64,000 nt of DNA from Saccharolobus shibatae B12 (GCF_019175345.1 NZ_CP077717.1:2389644-2453643); one strand, 5' to 3'. Positions 26,227 through 38,367 are shown, counted from the first letter of the stretch. Numbers and translations are program-made. Notes: generated by a model not told the origin, from the sequence alone.

Positions 26227-26756
26227 GAAGATGCCCTTAAGGCTATACTATACGCTGCTCTTATGTCTTTATCCTTTATCTGATTAAAGGGTGATTTCGC
26301 ATTTGTATACTTCTCGTCTATACTCTTTACATTTTCGTAGATAGTTGAGAGAACACTATATATTTCTTTTCCATATTTATTTCCAATACCTACTCCTATT
26401 ATTTTCCTTTTTGCTGGGTATGTAATTAGGATTTCACTAATTGCGTTAATTAAAGGTTGAAGTCCATAAGATCTTCTATATTCTATCAATTCTCCATCTA
26501 TGAGTGCAACAACAGTTAAATAGGGTGAATTGGTATCTATGCCTATTAGTAGTTCGTTGAACTCCTGTTTTCCCCTTGAGATAGCTATTATACGACCCAC
26601 ATATCTAAGGATATCACTTCTTTCATTTACTGAATCTATTACTATTTTCACTTCTCCATTCTCAGAAATCTGTATATTTCTTCTCTTTAACTCATCTAAT
26701 ATGTTCTTATATACTTTAGGAGAATCAGTGATAATTGCTACATTTTTTATTTTCAC
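26223..26756 (-). CDS. unknown protein with RNase H/RuvC-like features
   Basis: A 177-residue protein. After about 60 N-terminal residues it shows LLIGIDTNSPYLTVVALIDG, a strand-turn-strand with an Asp at the position used by RNase H-fold nucleases. A second strand follows, KIIGVGIGNKYG, and a C-terminal helix KDIRAAYSIALRA that recalls the D-A-x-x-A-x-x-I-A helix of RuvC/YqgF. Not all acidic residues are obvious. Overlaps the Clp1-like gene by 4 bases and is divergent from the RadA paralogue. A nuclease or an inactive homologue is possible; function unknown. Confidence 0.5.
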   Translation of the reverse strand: MKIKNVAIITDSPKVYKNILDELKRRNIQISENGEVKIVIDSVNERSDILRYVGRIIAISRGKQEFNELLIGIDTNSPYLTVVALIDGELIEYRRSYGLQPLINAISEILITYPAKRKIIGVGIGNKYGKEIYSVLSTIYENVKSIDEKYTNAKSPFNQIKDKDIRAAYSIALRASS

Positions 26757-26788
26757 ATGTAAGATGTTTATTTAGTGAGTTATAAGCT

Positions 26789-27316
26789 TTGAATTTGTCA
26801 ACATTTGTATTTGAAAGGGGAAATTTGGTGTCAATATACGGCGAGTCTGGGGTAGGAAAGACGAGTCTTTCGTTAGAATTGGCCTTGCAAATAAGGACTT
26901 CCGTTTTCATCTCGACTGAAGGTTCTCTTTTTGAGGCTAGGTTAGAAAAGATTAAGGTTGGTCAAGGAGTTTATTTCGCTTCTGTCAAAAGCAATATTGA
27001 ACTATTTAATGGAATAATCAATTCTTTGGAATATAAGCCTAGTCTTATAGTAGTTGACGCAATTAATACGTTTTATAGATATGAACGGAATGTACATAGT
27101 TTCTTAAAACTATTAATTATCTTGAGGTCGATCGCCCAGTCTAACGTAAAAATTCTATTAGTTTGGGAAGTATCAGCCAATAATAAGGTGGCTGGGGAAA
27201 AATTTATGCGAAAGTTCTCCGATGATGTTTTGAGGATTACTAAATCTTATATAATAGGTAACCTTAGGAGATGTAAATTTAAGATAACTGAAAGGGGTGT
27301 AATTGGTTGTCTATAG
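26789..27316 (+). CDS. RadA paralogue (RecA-family ATPase)
   Basis: A 175-residue RecA-core ATPase without the N-terminal helix-hairpin-helix domain of RadA. Walker A is [11 protein letters not shown] (about residues 17-27) and Walker B is [12 protein letters not shown]. Sulfolobus has several RadA paralogues that aid RadA filament formation and repair; one of them lies beside carS and mcm, as here. TTG start 33 bases from the divergent gene. Its last 10 bases overlap carS, so the two are co-translated. The function as a recombination mediator is inferred from the family. Confidence 0.8.
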   Translation: MNLSTFVFERGNLVSIYGESGVGKTSLSLELALQIRTSVFISTEGSLFEARLEKIKVGQGVYFASVKSNIELFNGIINSLEYKPSLIVVDAINTFYRYERNVHSFLKLLIILRSIAQSNVKILLVWEVSANNKVAGEKFMRKFSDDVLRITKSYIIGNLRRCKFKITERGVIGCL

Positions 27317-27807
27317 CATACGATCTTCTATTATCAATTCTCATATATCTACCTGCATTTGTTGCTAATGGAAGTGGTCCATTCATTAAAAGGGGGACTC
27401 CAATAGATTTTGGTAAGAACTTCGTAGATGGGAGGAGAGTATTTGGAGATGGGAAGACCTTTGAGGGCCTAATTATTGCATTAACTTTCGGTACTACAGT
27501 AGGTGTTATTATATCTAAATTTTTTACAGCTGAGTGGATTCTTATATCGTTTTTAGAGTCCTTATTCGCAATGATAGGGGATATGATTGGTGCCTTTATA
27601 AAGAGGAGACTTGGTATACCTAGGGGTGGAAGGGTTTTAGGGTTAGATCAATTAGATTTTGTCTTAGGGGCTTCTCTAATACTTGTGTTGATTCGTGTAA
27701 ATATTACGTGGTATCAGTTTTTGTTCATATGTCTGTTAGCTTTCTTTTTGCATCAAGGGACAAACTACGTTGCTTATTTGCTAAAAATTAAAAATGTCCC
27801 ATGGTGA
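27307..27807 (+). CDS. carS: CDP-archaeol synthase
   Basis: Integral membrane enzyme that activates unsaturated archaeol phosphate with CTP in polar lipid synthesis. The 166-residue protein has four to five hydrophobic segments, the conserved loop [25 protein letters not shown] after the first, [17 protein letters not shown] and LDQLDFVLG, all hallmarks of CarS (formerly DUF46). TTG start overlapping the RadA paralogue by 10 bases. The association of a lipid gene with a repair gene is probably only operon economy. Confidence 0.92.
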   Translation: MSIAYDLLLSILIYLPAFVANGSGPFIKRGTPIDFGKNFVDGRRVFGDGKTFEGLIIALTFGTTVGVIISKFFTAEWILISFLESLFAMIGDMIGAFIKRRLGIPRGGRVLGLDQLDFVLGASLILVLIRVNITWYQFLFICLLAFFLHQGTNYVAYLLKIKNVPW

Positions 27808-27816
27808 AGTAATATC

Positions 27817-28146
27817 ATGCCAAAAAAGTATAACAGACTTTACAACGAGGTTATAAATAGCTATGTAATTTTGATTCTAATATTTATTCTAATTATTGGT
27901 ATATTGGGAGTTATTGCTTTTCCTTATTATATTTCACCGTTAAATAACGGACAAGCATTAAATAGCGCTGGTTACCTTGCGCTAGGAGTTATTATAATAA
28001 TATTTTTGCTCTTGGGAGTTTACTTCATGGAGAGAAATGAGCATAGTTTAGGTGCAATGTCAATTCTAATTTCGCTTATAATTTTGGTTTTAGCCATATG
28101 GTCTATATACGGAATTAATGCAGTAAAATCTATATTTGGGATATGA
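27817..28146 (+). CDS. small membrane protein, three transmembrane helices
   Basis: A 109-residue protein with three hydrophobic segments (about residues 14-36, 50-68 and 78-105) separated by short loops; the loop YFMERNEHS lies between the second and third. ATG start 10 bases after carS, so it is probably co-transcribed with it and located in the same membrane. I recognise no family; similar small proteins occur beside carS in Sulfolobus genomes as far as I recall. Confidence 0.65.
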   Translation: MPKKYNRLYNEVINSYVILILIFILIIGILGVIAFPYYISPLNNGQALNSAGYLALGVIIIIFLLLGVYFMERNEHSLGAMSILISLIILVLAIWSIYGINAVKSIFGI

Positions 28147-28157
28147 GATGATAACCC

Positions 28158-28376
28158 ATGGAAATGTTAAAGATAAAGCTTTCAAGTGGTAGAGAAGTAG
28201 AGATAAACGATGATGTAATAGCGGTTCTTAACGAATACGTAAGAACACAGATGACACTGGAAGAGCTATCAAAAAGGTTAGGTCTCTCCGGTTGGGAAGA
28301 AGCTTACGAATTAATAAAGCAAGTACCAGCATGGGTAATGTGGTCTCCTCTGCCAATATATAAGAAATTAGCTTAG
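28158..28376 (+). CDS. 72-residue helical protein, unknown function
   Basis: Begins MEMLKIKLSSGREVEINDDV, then a helix-turn-helix-like stretch MTLEELSKRLGLSGWEEAYELIKQ and a Trp-rich tail PAWVMWSPLPIYKKLA. The helix pair may bind DNA or protein. It follows the membrane protein by 12 bases and overlaps the 3' end of convergent mcm by 4 bases. Codon use and position support a real gene; function unknown. Confidence 0.6.
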   Translation: MEMLKIKLSSGREVEINDDVIAVLNEYVRTQMTLEELSKRLGLSGWEEAYELIKQVPAWVMWSPLPIYKKLA

Positions 28377-30433
28377 ACTTTTTTGTAACATTCTGGTTTT
28401 GCTTCGTATATTATGCCACTTTTTCTCATATCTGTAAGTAATTTTTCTATGTTACTTTTTTCGATACCAACTTGTTGTGCTTCTTTTAGTATATCCTTAA
28501 CCTTTGCACACTCTGAACTTACTGCTAAACTATCTATTATTTCTAGTATTTTCATCATTTTCTCTCTAGCACTTTTAGGTTTACCAGTCATTATCGTATC
28601 TATATCTATTTTTCCACTTTCCATGTCAACTCCTACGCTTTCTAGGAATAGTCTCATTATATTTATGGCTCTTTCTGCATCCTCTCTAGTGACTTCTGTT
28701 TTGAGAGCCATTTTAGCATAAGCTTCTGAAATTCTTATTAAAGCCTCTAATTGTCTTGGAGTTATCAATATTGGGCTATCGGGAGTTTCCGAACTTTTCT
28801 TCCTCATCTCCACGAAGAAGTCTGTAATTAGATTCTTAGCTTCGCTCGTAATTTTTGGTATAATATATTTCCTTGCATACGCTATATATTTTCTTAATGT
28901 ATCTATATCTATAATATTTTTTGTAGATTTTCCTGAATGTACATCTAATATATAGTTTGCAAGCTCTCTATCTTGTTCACCGGGTTGATCCTTTAATATG
29001 AATATTAGGTCAAATCTTGATAAGATTGTGGGAGGTAAGTTAATATTATCAGATACTGGCCTTTCGGTTATATATCTACCAAATTTTGGATTTCCCGCAG
29101 CAATAACTGCAGCTCTAGCGTTTAATTTAGCCACTATTCCAGCTTTCGCTATGGAAACTGTCTGCTGTTCCATTGCTTCATGAATGGCTACTCTATCTTC
29201 GTCTCTCATCTTATCTATTTCATCTATTACAGCTATTCCACCATCAGCTAACACTAACGCGCCAGCTTCTAAGTAATATTCTCCAGTTCCCTTTTCTCTC
29301 ACTACTGCAGCTGTTAAGCCTGCAGCTGTGGATCCTTTACCAGTTGTGTAAACTGCCCTTGGAGCTACTCTCGAGATAAACTGTAGCATTTGTGATTTGG
29401 CGGTACCGGGATCACCTATTATTAGAATGTGAATATCTCCTCTTATTCTTGTATCTTCTAGAACCTTAGGAACTCCTCCAAATAATGCTAATGCTAGAGC
29501 TTCCTTTAATTCCCAATGACCATAAATAGATGGCGCTATCGATGCTATGATTCTATCACGTATCCAAGGATCCTTAGCTAAATCCTTGATCTTTTTCTCA
29601 TCTTCTTCAGAGATTGTTACTTCATCTAGTACTTTTTGTGAAACTTCTATACTACTAACTTTCATATAAATGTCGAATACCGCTCTACTTCCTCTTTTAA
29701 TTGGAGAGTCTTGTTTTATCTCTAAAATTCCAGTTACTTTTACTCTATCCCCTGGCCTTGCAGAATCAACTAAATCGTCTTCAAGGATTATTTCTAACTG
29801 CCTAGGTAACTGCCCGGAAGGTACTTCTTCTGGTCTCTCTTGGATTACCGCTTTTTGCCAATCAATTAACTTTGTTTTCTCTGGGATTAGCCTGAATTGT
29901 CCCGGCTTACCACATTTTGGACATATGGTTGGCATCTCTAATATTTCTGGCATCTCTTCATCTTCTGGCCACTCAAACTCTTGCATGCAGTCTGGGTGAA
30001 TGTGCTTATAGGTTGCCTTGTAAATTCTTTCTTTTACCGGAGTAACTTTAACTAGTATTCCATCAATGGTTATTAGTTTATCTATATCAGTACTTCTTAT
30101 TTTTCTAAGTTCTATAACTCTAGGTATTCCTACAATTCTAACGTGAACCTTTTCTATATCTCGCTGATATGTAGGATCCAATTGTAGGATATGATCATAT
30201 AACGCACCTTCTAGAATCGGTAGAACGATTTTGGTATTATTTATTATCTCATAAGCTAGATTTTCGTTGAATGAGAGTACATCGGAAAATTCTACTATAA
30301 GACTTTTTTTCCTATACGCTATTAGTTCATTTATCCTCTCAATATATTTGTTCTGATTGCTGTTATTCTTGAAAGTTGTTAGAAATTCTATAAAGAGGTC
30401 TCTATAGTCAATCTGTTTGCTAGGAATTTCCAA
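28373..30433 (-). CDS. mcm: MCM replicative helicase
   Basis: The hexameric 3'-5' helicase at the replication fork. 686 residues: N-terminal DNA-binding region with a zinc site (H144 or H146, C149, C171, C174), then the AAA+ core with Walker A GDPGTAKSQ (340-348), Walker B IAVIDEIDKM, sensor 1 AAGNPKFG and arginine finger SRFDLIF, and a C-terminal winged helix. It overlaps the end of gins23 by 14 bases, the known Sulfolobus operon order gins23-mcm, consistent with the direct contact between the two proteins. Confidence 0.98.
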   Translation of the reverse strand: MEIPSKQIDYRDLFIEFLTTFKNNSNQNKYIERINELIAYRKKSLIVEFSDVLSFNENLAYEIINNTKIVLPILEGALYDHILQLDPTYQRDIEKVHVRIVGIPRVIELRKIRSTDIDKLITIDGILVKVTPVKERIYKATYKHIHPDCMQEFEWPEDEEMPEILEMPTICPKCGKPGQFRLIPEKTKLIDWQKAVIQERPEEVPSGQLPRQLEIILEDDLVDSARPGDRVKVTGILEIKQDSPIKRGSRAVFDIYMKVSSIEVSQKVLDEVTISEEDEKKIKDLAKDPWIRDRIIASIAPSIYGHWELKEALALALFGGVPKVLEDTRIRGDIHILIIGDPGTAKSQMLQFISRVAPRAVYTTGKGSTAAGLTAAVVREKGTGEYYLEAGALVLADGGIAVIDEIDKMRDEDRVAIHEAMEQQTVSIAKAGIVAKLNARAAVIAAGNPKFGRYITERPVSDNINLPPTILSRFDLIFILKDQPGEQDRELANYILDVHSGKSTKNIIDIDTLRKYIAYARKYIIPKITSEAKNLITDFFVEMRKKSSETPDSPILITPRQLEALIRISEAYAKMALKTEVTREDAERAINIMRLFLESVGVDMESGKIDIDTIMTGKPKSAREKMMKILEIIDSLAVSSECAKVKDILKEAQQVGIEKSNIEKLLTDMRKSGIIYEAKPECYKKV

Positions 30434-30959
30434 TTATATCACCATACAATTCCTTAATAAGTTGTTTTATTGTTTTATAGATTAAAAGCTCTTCTTCTGT
30501 CATCCCGTTAATCAAGTTCTGATCATCGATGTTGAGAAATGCGAGCTGAATCAGTTTTCTTAGTCTTATTTTAATGATTTCATTCAGTATGCTTATTGAT
30601 TTTCTAAGTTTTTCTAAACTCTCAACGTTCTTGTCTCTCTTTAAGGTTTCGAGATAAAGTTGTACCCTGCTCGAGAAATCCTTACCTAAGGGAACTAAAG
30701 ATGCAGGTGTATTCGCATTTTGTCTTTCTTGGAAAAGAATTCTTCCCAGATCTTCAATCGAAATTCTATCTTCTATTTTTGCTACGTTTTTTTCTTCTAA
30801 GATAATAGCTAACCATTGTGGTAACTGATTTTCGCTTCCTTTTATTAACTCAACGTTACCCGCTGTTATCGAGCTCCCATTCCAGTCCTCTACTATCATA
30901 ACTCGGCGAATGTAAGTATTGGACAATCTTTTAATAGCTCTAAGTTTTACTTCAATCAC
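30420..30959 (-). CDS. gins23: GINS complex subunit Gins23
   Basis: A 179-residue subunit of the archaeal GINS complex, which joins MCM and Cdc45/RecJ to form the replicative CMG-like helicase. It shows the beta-rich B domain first (MIEVKLRAIKRLSN to NVELIKG) and the helical A domain after it, the permuted order that is typical of the Gins23 type. First gene of the gins23-mcm operon. It is divergent from the THUMP gene, with only 35 bases between the start codons. Confidence 0.92.
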   Translation of the reverse strand: MIEVKLRAIKRLSNTYIRRVMIVEDWNGSSITAGNVELIKGSENQLPQWLAIILEEKNVAKIEDRISIEDLGRILFQERQNANTPASLVPLGKDFSSRVQLYLETLKRDKNVESLEKLRKSISILNEIIKIRLRKLIQLAFLNIDDQNLINGMTEEELLIYKTIKQLIKELYGDIIGNS

Positions 30960-30994
30960 AATCTATTTTTTCTTAATACAAAACCTTATATCTA

Positions 30995-31510
30995 ATGTGG
31001 CAGAACCCAAAGGCTCTTGTAACTACAAAACCTGGTAAAGGTCAGAAGTGTATAAATGAAATTTTGAATAGGATACTTATAAAAGATATTGATGCGAGAG
31101 TTATAGAGTATGTGCAAAACGTAATTCTCATTTACTCAAATTTAGACCCATTAGTAATTTATGGTCTACTTTTCGCTTCTCCTCCATCTTGTGCTGAAAA
31201 AGTATATCCATTTCAATCAATTATAGATGCCACTAACGAAAGGGAGATTGTTGTTAATGTAATGAATTTTATGAAAAACAGAGTAAAAGATATCAAAACT
31301 TTTTATGTTCGTTGTTATAGTAGGGGAATTAGTGTAAATTGTAGAGAAATTGAAATGGGAGTAGGGATAGGGCTAAAGGGTTTAATTAATGTTGATTTTA
31401 AAGATCCGGAAGTTATACTCCACGTTAATGTATTAAAGGAATTCGCTGGGATATCGCTTTTGAGAAAGAATCAAGAAAAGTTTCGGACTACTCTCTTAGA
31501 TAAAATATAA
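30995..31510 (+). CDS. THUMP-domain RNA-binding protein
   Basis: A 171-residue protein of the archaeal Tan1-like THUMP group. The N-terminal part (GKGQKCINEILNRIL) precedes a THUMP domain (about residues 75-165) with VRCYSRGISVNCREIEMGVG and the conserved strand VILHVNVL. THUMP domains bind the tRNA acceptor arm; Tan1 assists acetylation of cytidine in tRNA-Ser and tRNA-Leu in eukaryotes, so a tRNA modification adaptor role is likely. It lies 35 bases before orc1-2 on the same strand. Confidence 0.75.
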   Translation: MWQNPKALVTTKPGKGQKCINEILNRILIKDIDARVIEYVQNVILIYSNLDPLVIYGLLFASPPSCAEKVYPFQSIIDATNEREIVVNVMNFMKNRVKDIKTFYVRCYSRGISVNCREIEMGVGIGLKGLINVDFKDPEVILHVNVLKEFAGISLLRKNQEKFRTTLLDKI

Positions 31511-31545
31511 GGTAATACCGCTTAATTTAGATTGGGGTAAAAGTT

Positions 31546-32787
31546 TTGGTTTCAGCTAAGGATATACTTTCAGATAGCTTGAGATCATCAGTGTTAATAA
31601 TCAAGCATAAGGATAAGCTTTCGCCAGATTACGTGCCGGAAAATTTACCACATAGAGAAGAAAAGATTAAGGAATTAGGTTTCGTATTTAGAGATTTACT
31701 AGCTGGAGATGCTAAAGATTCAGAAAGAGTTGTAATAGTAGGTAGGACAGGTACTGGGAAAACAGCAACTGTTAGATTGTTTGGTAAAAATTTTGAAGAT
31801 ATTGCGGAGAGAGAGTACGGAGTTAAAGTAAAGTATGTTCATGTAAATTGTTATCGGCATAGAACATTGTATTTGATAAGTCAAGAAATAGCTAATGCGT
31901 TAAAACTACCCATACCCTCGAGGGGATTATCAGCACAAGAAGTATTTAAGATGATCCATGAATATTTAGATAGGAGAAATATACATCTAATAGTTGCATT
32001 AGATGAGTTTGGACATTTCTTGAATACTGCAAATACTGAGGAAATATACTTCTTAGTAAGATTGTATGATGAAATATCAGCAATAATAAAGAGAATTAGT
32101 TATATATTTATAGTTAATGAAAGCCATTCTATTTATAAATTAGATAGAAGTATAAGGGATCATATAGCAAGAAGATTAATTGAATTTCCCCCTTACAAAT
32201 CTATGGAACTTTACGATATTTTGAAGTATAGGGTAGATGAAGCTTTTAATGATAATGCTGTAGATGATGAGGTATTACAATTCATATCCAATACTTATGG
32301 CTATGATAAAGGGGGTAATGGTAATGCCAGAATTGCAATAGAGACTCTAAGTTTAGCTGGAGAAATAGCAGAGAAGGAGGGATCACCAGTGGTATTGTTA
32401 GATCATGCTAAGAAGGCTAATTCTACAATAAATCCAGAGATTCAAGAGATTGTGGATAGTTTATCGTATCTCGATTTGCATCAACTTATACTCTTGAAAG
32501 CGCTGATACGGGTTTTAAATAAGAATAAAGCTGATGAGGTTACAATGGGAACCTTAGAAGAGGAATATATATCATTAGCCAGAGAATTTAATGAGGAACC
32601 TAGAAGACATACACAAGTTTATGAGTATCTGAGGAAACTTAAGGTAATAGGGATAATTAATACTAGGCAGAGTGGGAAGGGAATGAGAGGAAGAACGACT
32701 CTAGTTTCCCTTTCTCTACCATTAGATAAAAGATTAGATGATTATATTATGCAACAAATAGTGGTGAGGTTAAAATCGAAGGCTTAA
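31546..32787 (+). CDS. orc1-2: Orc1/Cdc6 paralogue, probable DNA-damage regulator Orc1-2
   Basis: A 413-residue AAA+ protein with Walker A GRTGTGKT (66-73), Walker B IVALDEFGH (D153, E154), sensor motif IVNESH and a C-terminal winged helix (about 315-400). Of the three Sulfolobus paralogues, the one beside mcm, gins23 and rfc is Cdc6-2/Orc1-2, shown in S. islandicus to be a key regulator of the DNA-damage response rather than an origin initiator. The flanking gaps here are only 35 and 17 bases, too small for an origin, which agrees. TTG start. The paralogue assignment rests on gene context. Confidence 0.8.
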   Translation: MVSAKDILSDSLRSSVLIIKHKDKLSPDYVPENLPHREEKIKELGFVFRDLLAGDAKDSERVVIVGRTGTGKTATVRLFGKNFEDIAEREYGVKVKYVHVNCYRHRTLYLISQEIANALKLPIPSRGLSAQEVFKMIHEYLDRRNIHLIVALDEFGHFLNTANTEEIYFLVRLYDEISAIIKRISYIFIVNESHSIYKLDRSIRDHIARRLIEFPPYKSMELYDILKYRVDEAFNDNAVDDEVLQFISNTYGYDKGGNGNARIAIETLSLAGEIAEKEGSPVVLLDHAKKANSTINPEIQEIVDSLSYLDLHQLILLKALIRVLNKNKADEVTMGTLEEEYISLAREFNEEPRRHTQVYEYLRKLKVIGIINTRQSGKGMRGRTTLVSLSLPLDKRLDDYIMQQIVVRLKSKA

Positions 32788-32804
32788 TCTATAATTCATC
32801 TAAA

Positions 32805-33024
32805 ATGAAGATATTATCTATATTGATAAAGCATGGTGATATGAATATCACTAAATTATATAGATTATCTAAGATCCATTACGATAAATTAAGAAGGGAA
32901 CTGGAAGATTTGCAGAAGATGAATCTAGTTGAAGTAATAGGTAGTGATAAAAAAATAGTTAGATTAAACTACTCTAACCCTAAAGTAGTAATCTTAATTA
33001 ACCTATTGGAAGAGTTGGATAAAA

Positions 33025-33041
<17 letters not shown>
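32805..33041 (+). CDS. small winged-helix protein
   Basis: A 78-residue protein made of a single winged helix-turn-helix (ILIKHGDMNITKLYRLSKIHYDKLRRELEDL, then wing NLVEVIGSDKKIVRLN). It follows orc1-2 by 17 bases and overlaps moaC by 17 bases, so it is probably co-transcribed with orc1-2. It may be a transcription factor acting with or on orc1-2; that is only inference. Confidence 0.65.
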
Positions 33042-35677
<2,636 letters not shown>

Positions 35678-35698
35678 TATCTCACCTCATGAATGAAA

Positions 35699-36148
35699 TT
35701 ACTTTCTCTTATATTTACCCATTACGAATCCTTTATCTATCTCATGTCCCTTTATTAACGATTTCAATTTGTCAGCATCAACGTTCTTAATTTCGTTTAG
35801 TAATGTATCTACTGCATAAACATAAAAATAGTATCTATGAGGTGGGTGTGTTTTAGGGGGACATGGGCCGTTGTATCCAACATTCCCAAAATCGTTTACA
35901 CCTTGTATGCCATATTGTGATTTGTAAACTTTTGGCACTCCTTCCGGTAATCTATTGGTAGTTATGTTATATATTACCCAGTGTATAAAAGTTCCTCCAG
36001 GCGCATCTGGATCTTCTACAATAACTGCATAACTTTTAGCATTAATAACAAGATCCCACTCTAACTCTGGAGACAGATCTTGTCCATCACAAGTATATTT
36101 AATGGGTATAAAATCCTCGTTCTTAAAGGCTGAAGATACTATCCTCAT
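35699..36148 (-). CDS. PEBP/YbhB family protein
   Basis: A protein of about 149 residues of the phosphatidylethanolamine-binding (Raf kinase inhibitor-like, YbhB/YbcL) family. Motifs: FIPIKYTCDGQDLSPELEW, VEDPDAPGGTFIHWVIYNI and YNGPCPPKTHPPHRYYFYVYA, which form the anion-binding pocket. Biological role in archaea is unknown. The upstream TATA box on the minus strand (36184-36190) would start transcription near 36160, downstream of the first ATG (36172), so the second ATG at 36148 is the more likely start. The gene may lead into rfcS. Confidence 0.85.
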   Translation of the reverse strand: MRIVSSAFKNEDFIPIKYTCDGQDLSPELEWDLVINAKSYAVIVEDPDAPGGTFIHWVIYNITTNRLPEGVPKVYKSQYGIQGVNDFGNVGYNGPCPPKTHPPHRYYFYVYAVDTLLNEIKNVDADKLKSLIKGHEIDKGFVMGKYKRK

Positions 36149-36197
36149 CCAATATATACTTTCACCATTCAAAATTAAAAACGCTTTATACCAACTG

Positions 36198-36233
36198 GAA
36201 GCCTCGCCTTTTAAGGCAGGAAGGAAATCAGAC
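36198..36233 (+). repeat. IS200/IS605 right-end-like remnant
   Basis: Contains GCCTTTTAAGGCAGGAAGGAA, with the GCCTT/AAGGC hairpin and a following ATCAGA. It matches the minus-strand segment at 10961-11000. It lies between psmB and the PEBP gene and includes the psmB stop codon at 36228. No transposase nearby. Confidence 0.35.
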
Positions 36234-36863
36234 CTTCTTATTTAAGTAGAACTCTAATTCCTCATGCCCTTTACTGTGAATTTTTGCCACTATAACGCCA
36301 GTACCCGTAAAGGAATCTCGCTTTATTGCTGAGAACACAGCCCTCTTAGCTAGGTCAGCTGCCTCATCTAAAGTCATTTTGGGATTATACTCATCTTCTA
36401 GCACTCCCATAGCTACTGGTGAACCAGAACCAGTTGCAACGTAATTTTCTTCAGTTATGTCGCCCAAATAATCTAAATTGAACAATCTTGGCTGGTCATC
36501 GTAACCACCTATTAGAATTTGAACGATATAAGGAAAATACTTTGTTGCAGATAATACGTTTGCTAATCTAGTTGCAATTCCCTTTATAGAAATTGGTCCA
36601 TATTTAGTAATACTATTATAATGATATATATTTTTCAGTACATCATATATAAACTGTAAATCGGCTACACTACCTGCGGTAGTTATTCCTATTTTATCTG
36701 TAATATATAGTACTTTTCTAACCATTTTATTCGCTACGAAAAATCCTGCACTAGCTCTCCTATCTGCTGCAAGAACTACTCCATCATTTACCTTAATTCC
36801 TACAGTTGTAGTTCCCTTAAGTATCTTATTTTCTAATTGCAACTCATTCCCCATAATTACCAT
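36228..36863 (-). CDS. psmB: proteasome beta subunit
   Basis: Proteolytic or structural beta subunit of the 20S proteasome. From the ATG at 36863 the protein has 211 residues: a propeptide ending in KG, then [21 protein letters not shown] with the N-terminal Thr, Lys at +33 in [18 protein letters not shown], and the GSGS and [11 protein letters not shown] segments. A longer frame begins at 36905 but the extra hydrophobic residues are unlike the family, so the shorter start is chosen. Sulfolobus has two beta types; cleavage competence of each depends on the other. Confidence 0.93.
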
Positions 36864-36918
36864 TAAAAGCAAGAATAAAAAGGTGACAGTCAATATAGGA
36901 TACACTATCAGTAGATCA

Positions 36919-38112
36919 TTAATGTTTTCCTACAACGTTTAAAATATATTCAGTGACCTCAACTAAATCCCCATCTTTATACAACTCTCCGCTTATCATT
37001 AAACCAACTGGCAACTCATTAAGGGTAGAAAATGGTATGCTTATTGATGGTGCCCCAACTACATTAAACAGTTCAGTATTAGCTATTAGATATTCTCTAA
37101 ATTGAAGAGGATTAGAGAGCACGTCAGAAATTTTAGGTGCAACAATTTTTGTTGTTGGAGACAAAATAAAATCAATATTTTTAAATGCTTTTATATATTC
37201 TTCTATTAATACCCTTCTATATCTAAGTGCATCTATATAGTCTGTAGCAGAGATCTTCATACCATCAAGGAGTAACGTATAAGTATCTTTAAAGTATTTA
37301 TCACTATTTTCAGTTATCCAATCTTTATGATAGGAAGAAGCTTCAGCCAATGATATAGTTCTTCTAGTTTTAGACCCATATTGCCTTAGTAAAGGAAGAT
37401 CGACCTCGACTATATCAAAATATGAAGATAATTTTGCATATATTTCTTTCAGCAATATTCTTGAAACTTCCATATCATCAAATAAAAATAAACCTAGACG
37501 CGGTCTTGTTCTTAGTTTAGCTATTTCAACCTTCTTTTTTTCATTTAGTAAAATAGCATCAAAAACTCTTCGTAACAGTCCAATGTTATCTTTCACGATT
37601 ATCCCCACAGTATCCAATGACCAGCTAAAGGGTATTACACCATCAGTAGGTATCAACCCAGTAGTTGGTTTAAATCCTATTACTCCACATAAAGACGAAG
37701 GAATCCTTACAGATCCTCCAGTGTCAGTACCAATTCCCACATCTACCATGTCTAATTTCACTGCAACAGCAGAGCCACCACTAGAACCACCGCTTATTCT
37801 TTCTGGATCAACTGGATTTCTTGCAGGTCCTCCTATACTTGATGTATTAGTTGCACCTAACGCAAATTCATGGGTATTGGTTTTTCCTATTATCTTTCCT
37901 CCTTCTCTAAGTATTGCATCAACAACGTACGCATTTTTTTGTGGAACATAGCTTTCTAAAATTCTCGAACCAGCAGTAGTCCTTATGCCTTTAGTTAGAA
38001 TAACATCCTTTATTCCAAATGTAATATCCTTTAACTTACCTTTATCGTTTTCTTCGATATTATGGAGAGTGATAAATGCGTTATATTTTGAATTTAATTC
38101 TTCTAATTTCAT
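36919..38112 (-). CDS. amidase-signature family enzyme
   Basis: A 397-residue amidase signature enzyme that hydrolyses a C-N amide bond. The catalytic Ser-cisSer-Lys set is recognisable: lysine in FGIKDVI, and [11 protein letters not shown] with [13 protein letters not shown], which carries the nucleophile. It lacks extra domains, and it is shorter than GatA (about 470-480). The substrate is unknown; the absence of gatC/gatB neighbours argues against tRNA amidation. The IS6-type element lies about 100 bases upstream of its start, close to or in its promoter. Confidence 0.85.
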
Positions 38113-38205
38113 CTTCCATCACGCAGAATAATGGTTCAGGTAACTTTTTAAGGATTGGATCTTTATCGTTTTCCATCATCGTTATAATACTTATTAATTT
38201 GGTAA

Positions 38206-38213
38206 TAAAAGTT
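38206..38213 (+). repeat. probable IS6 target duplication, left copy
   Basis: TAAAAGTT next to the left end; the right flank at 39059-39066 is TAAAAGCT, one mismatch in eight. Confidence 0.6.
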
Positions 38214-38300
38214 GAGTGTGGACAACAATTTTGTTAATTCAAAACAAATTATATGAACTGTTCGTGTTCTATTAATAGAATGCGACGTAATACCTTTTTA

Positions 38301-38367
38301 GGGTGAGCACGGGAGTATTAATTGGGTGATACTACGGGAACTAGGTGGAGAGTTCCCGTGCTCACCC
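38301..38367 (+). repeat. alternative hairpins at the IS6 transposase start
   Basis: GGGTGAGCACGGGA (38301-38314) pairs exactly with TCCCGTGCTCACCC (38354-38367). ACGGGAACT (38334-38342) pairs exactly with AGTTCCCGT (38351-38359). The two right arms share bases, so the hairpins exclude each other. Confidence 0.7.

Noticed and set aside
38076-38192. Short frame before and overlapping the amidase start (MMENDKDPILKKLPEPLF)
   Set aside because: Too short and in a different frame from the amidase; no support beyond a start codon. A CTGA box nearby also suggested an sRNA, but the second box pair is missing.
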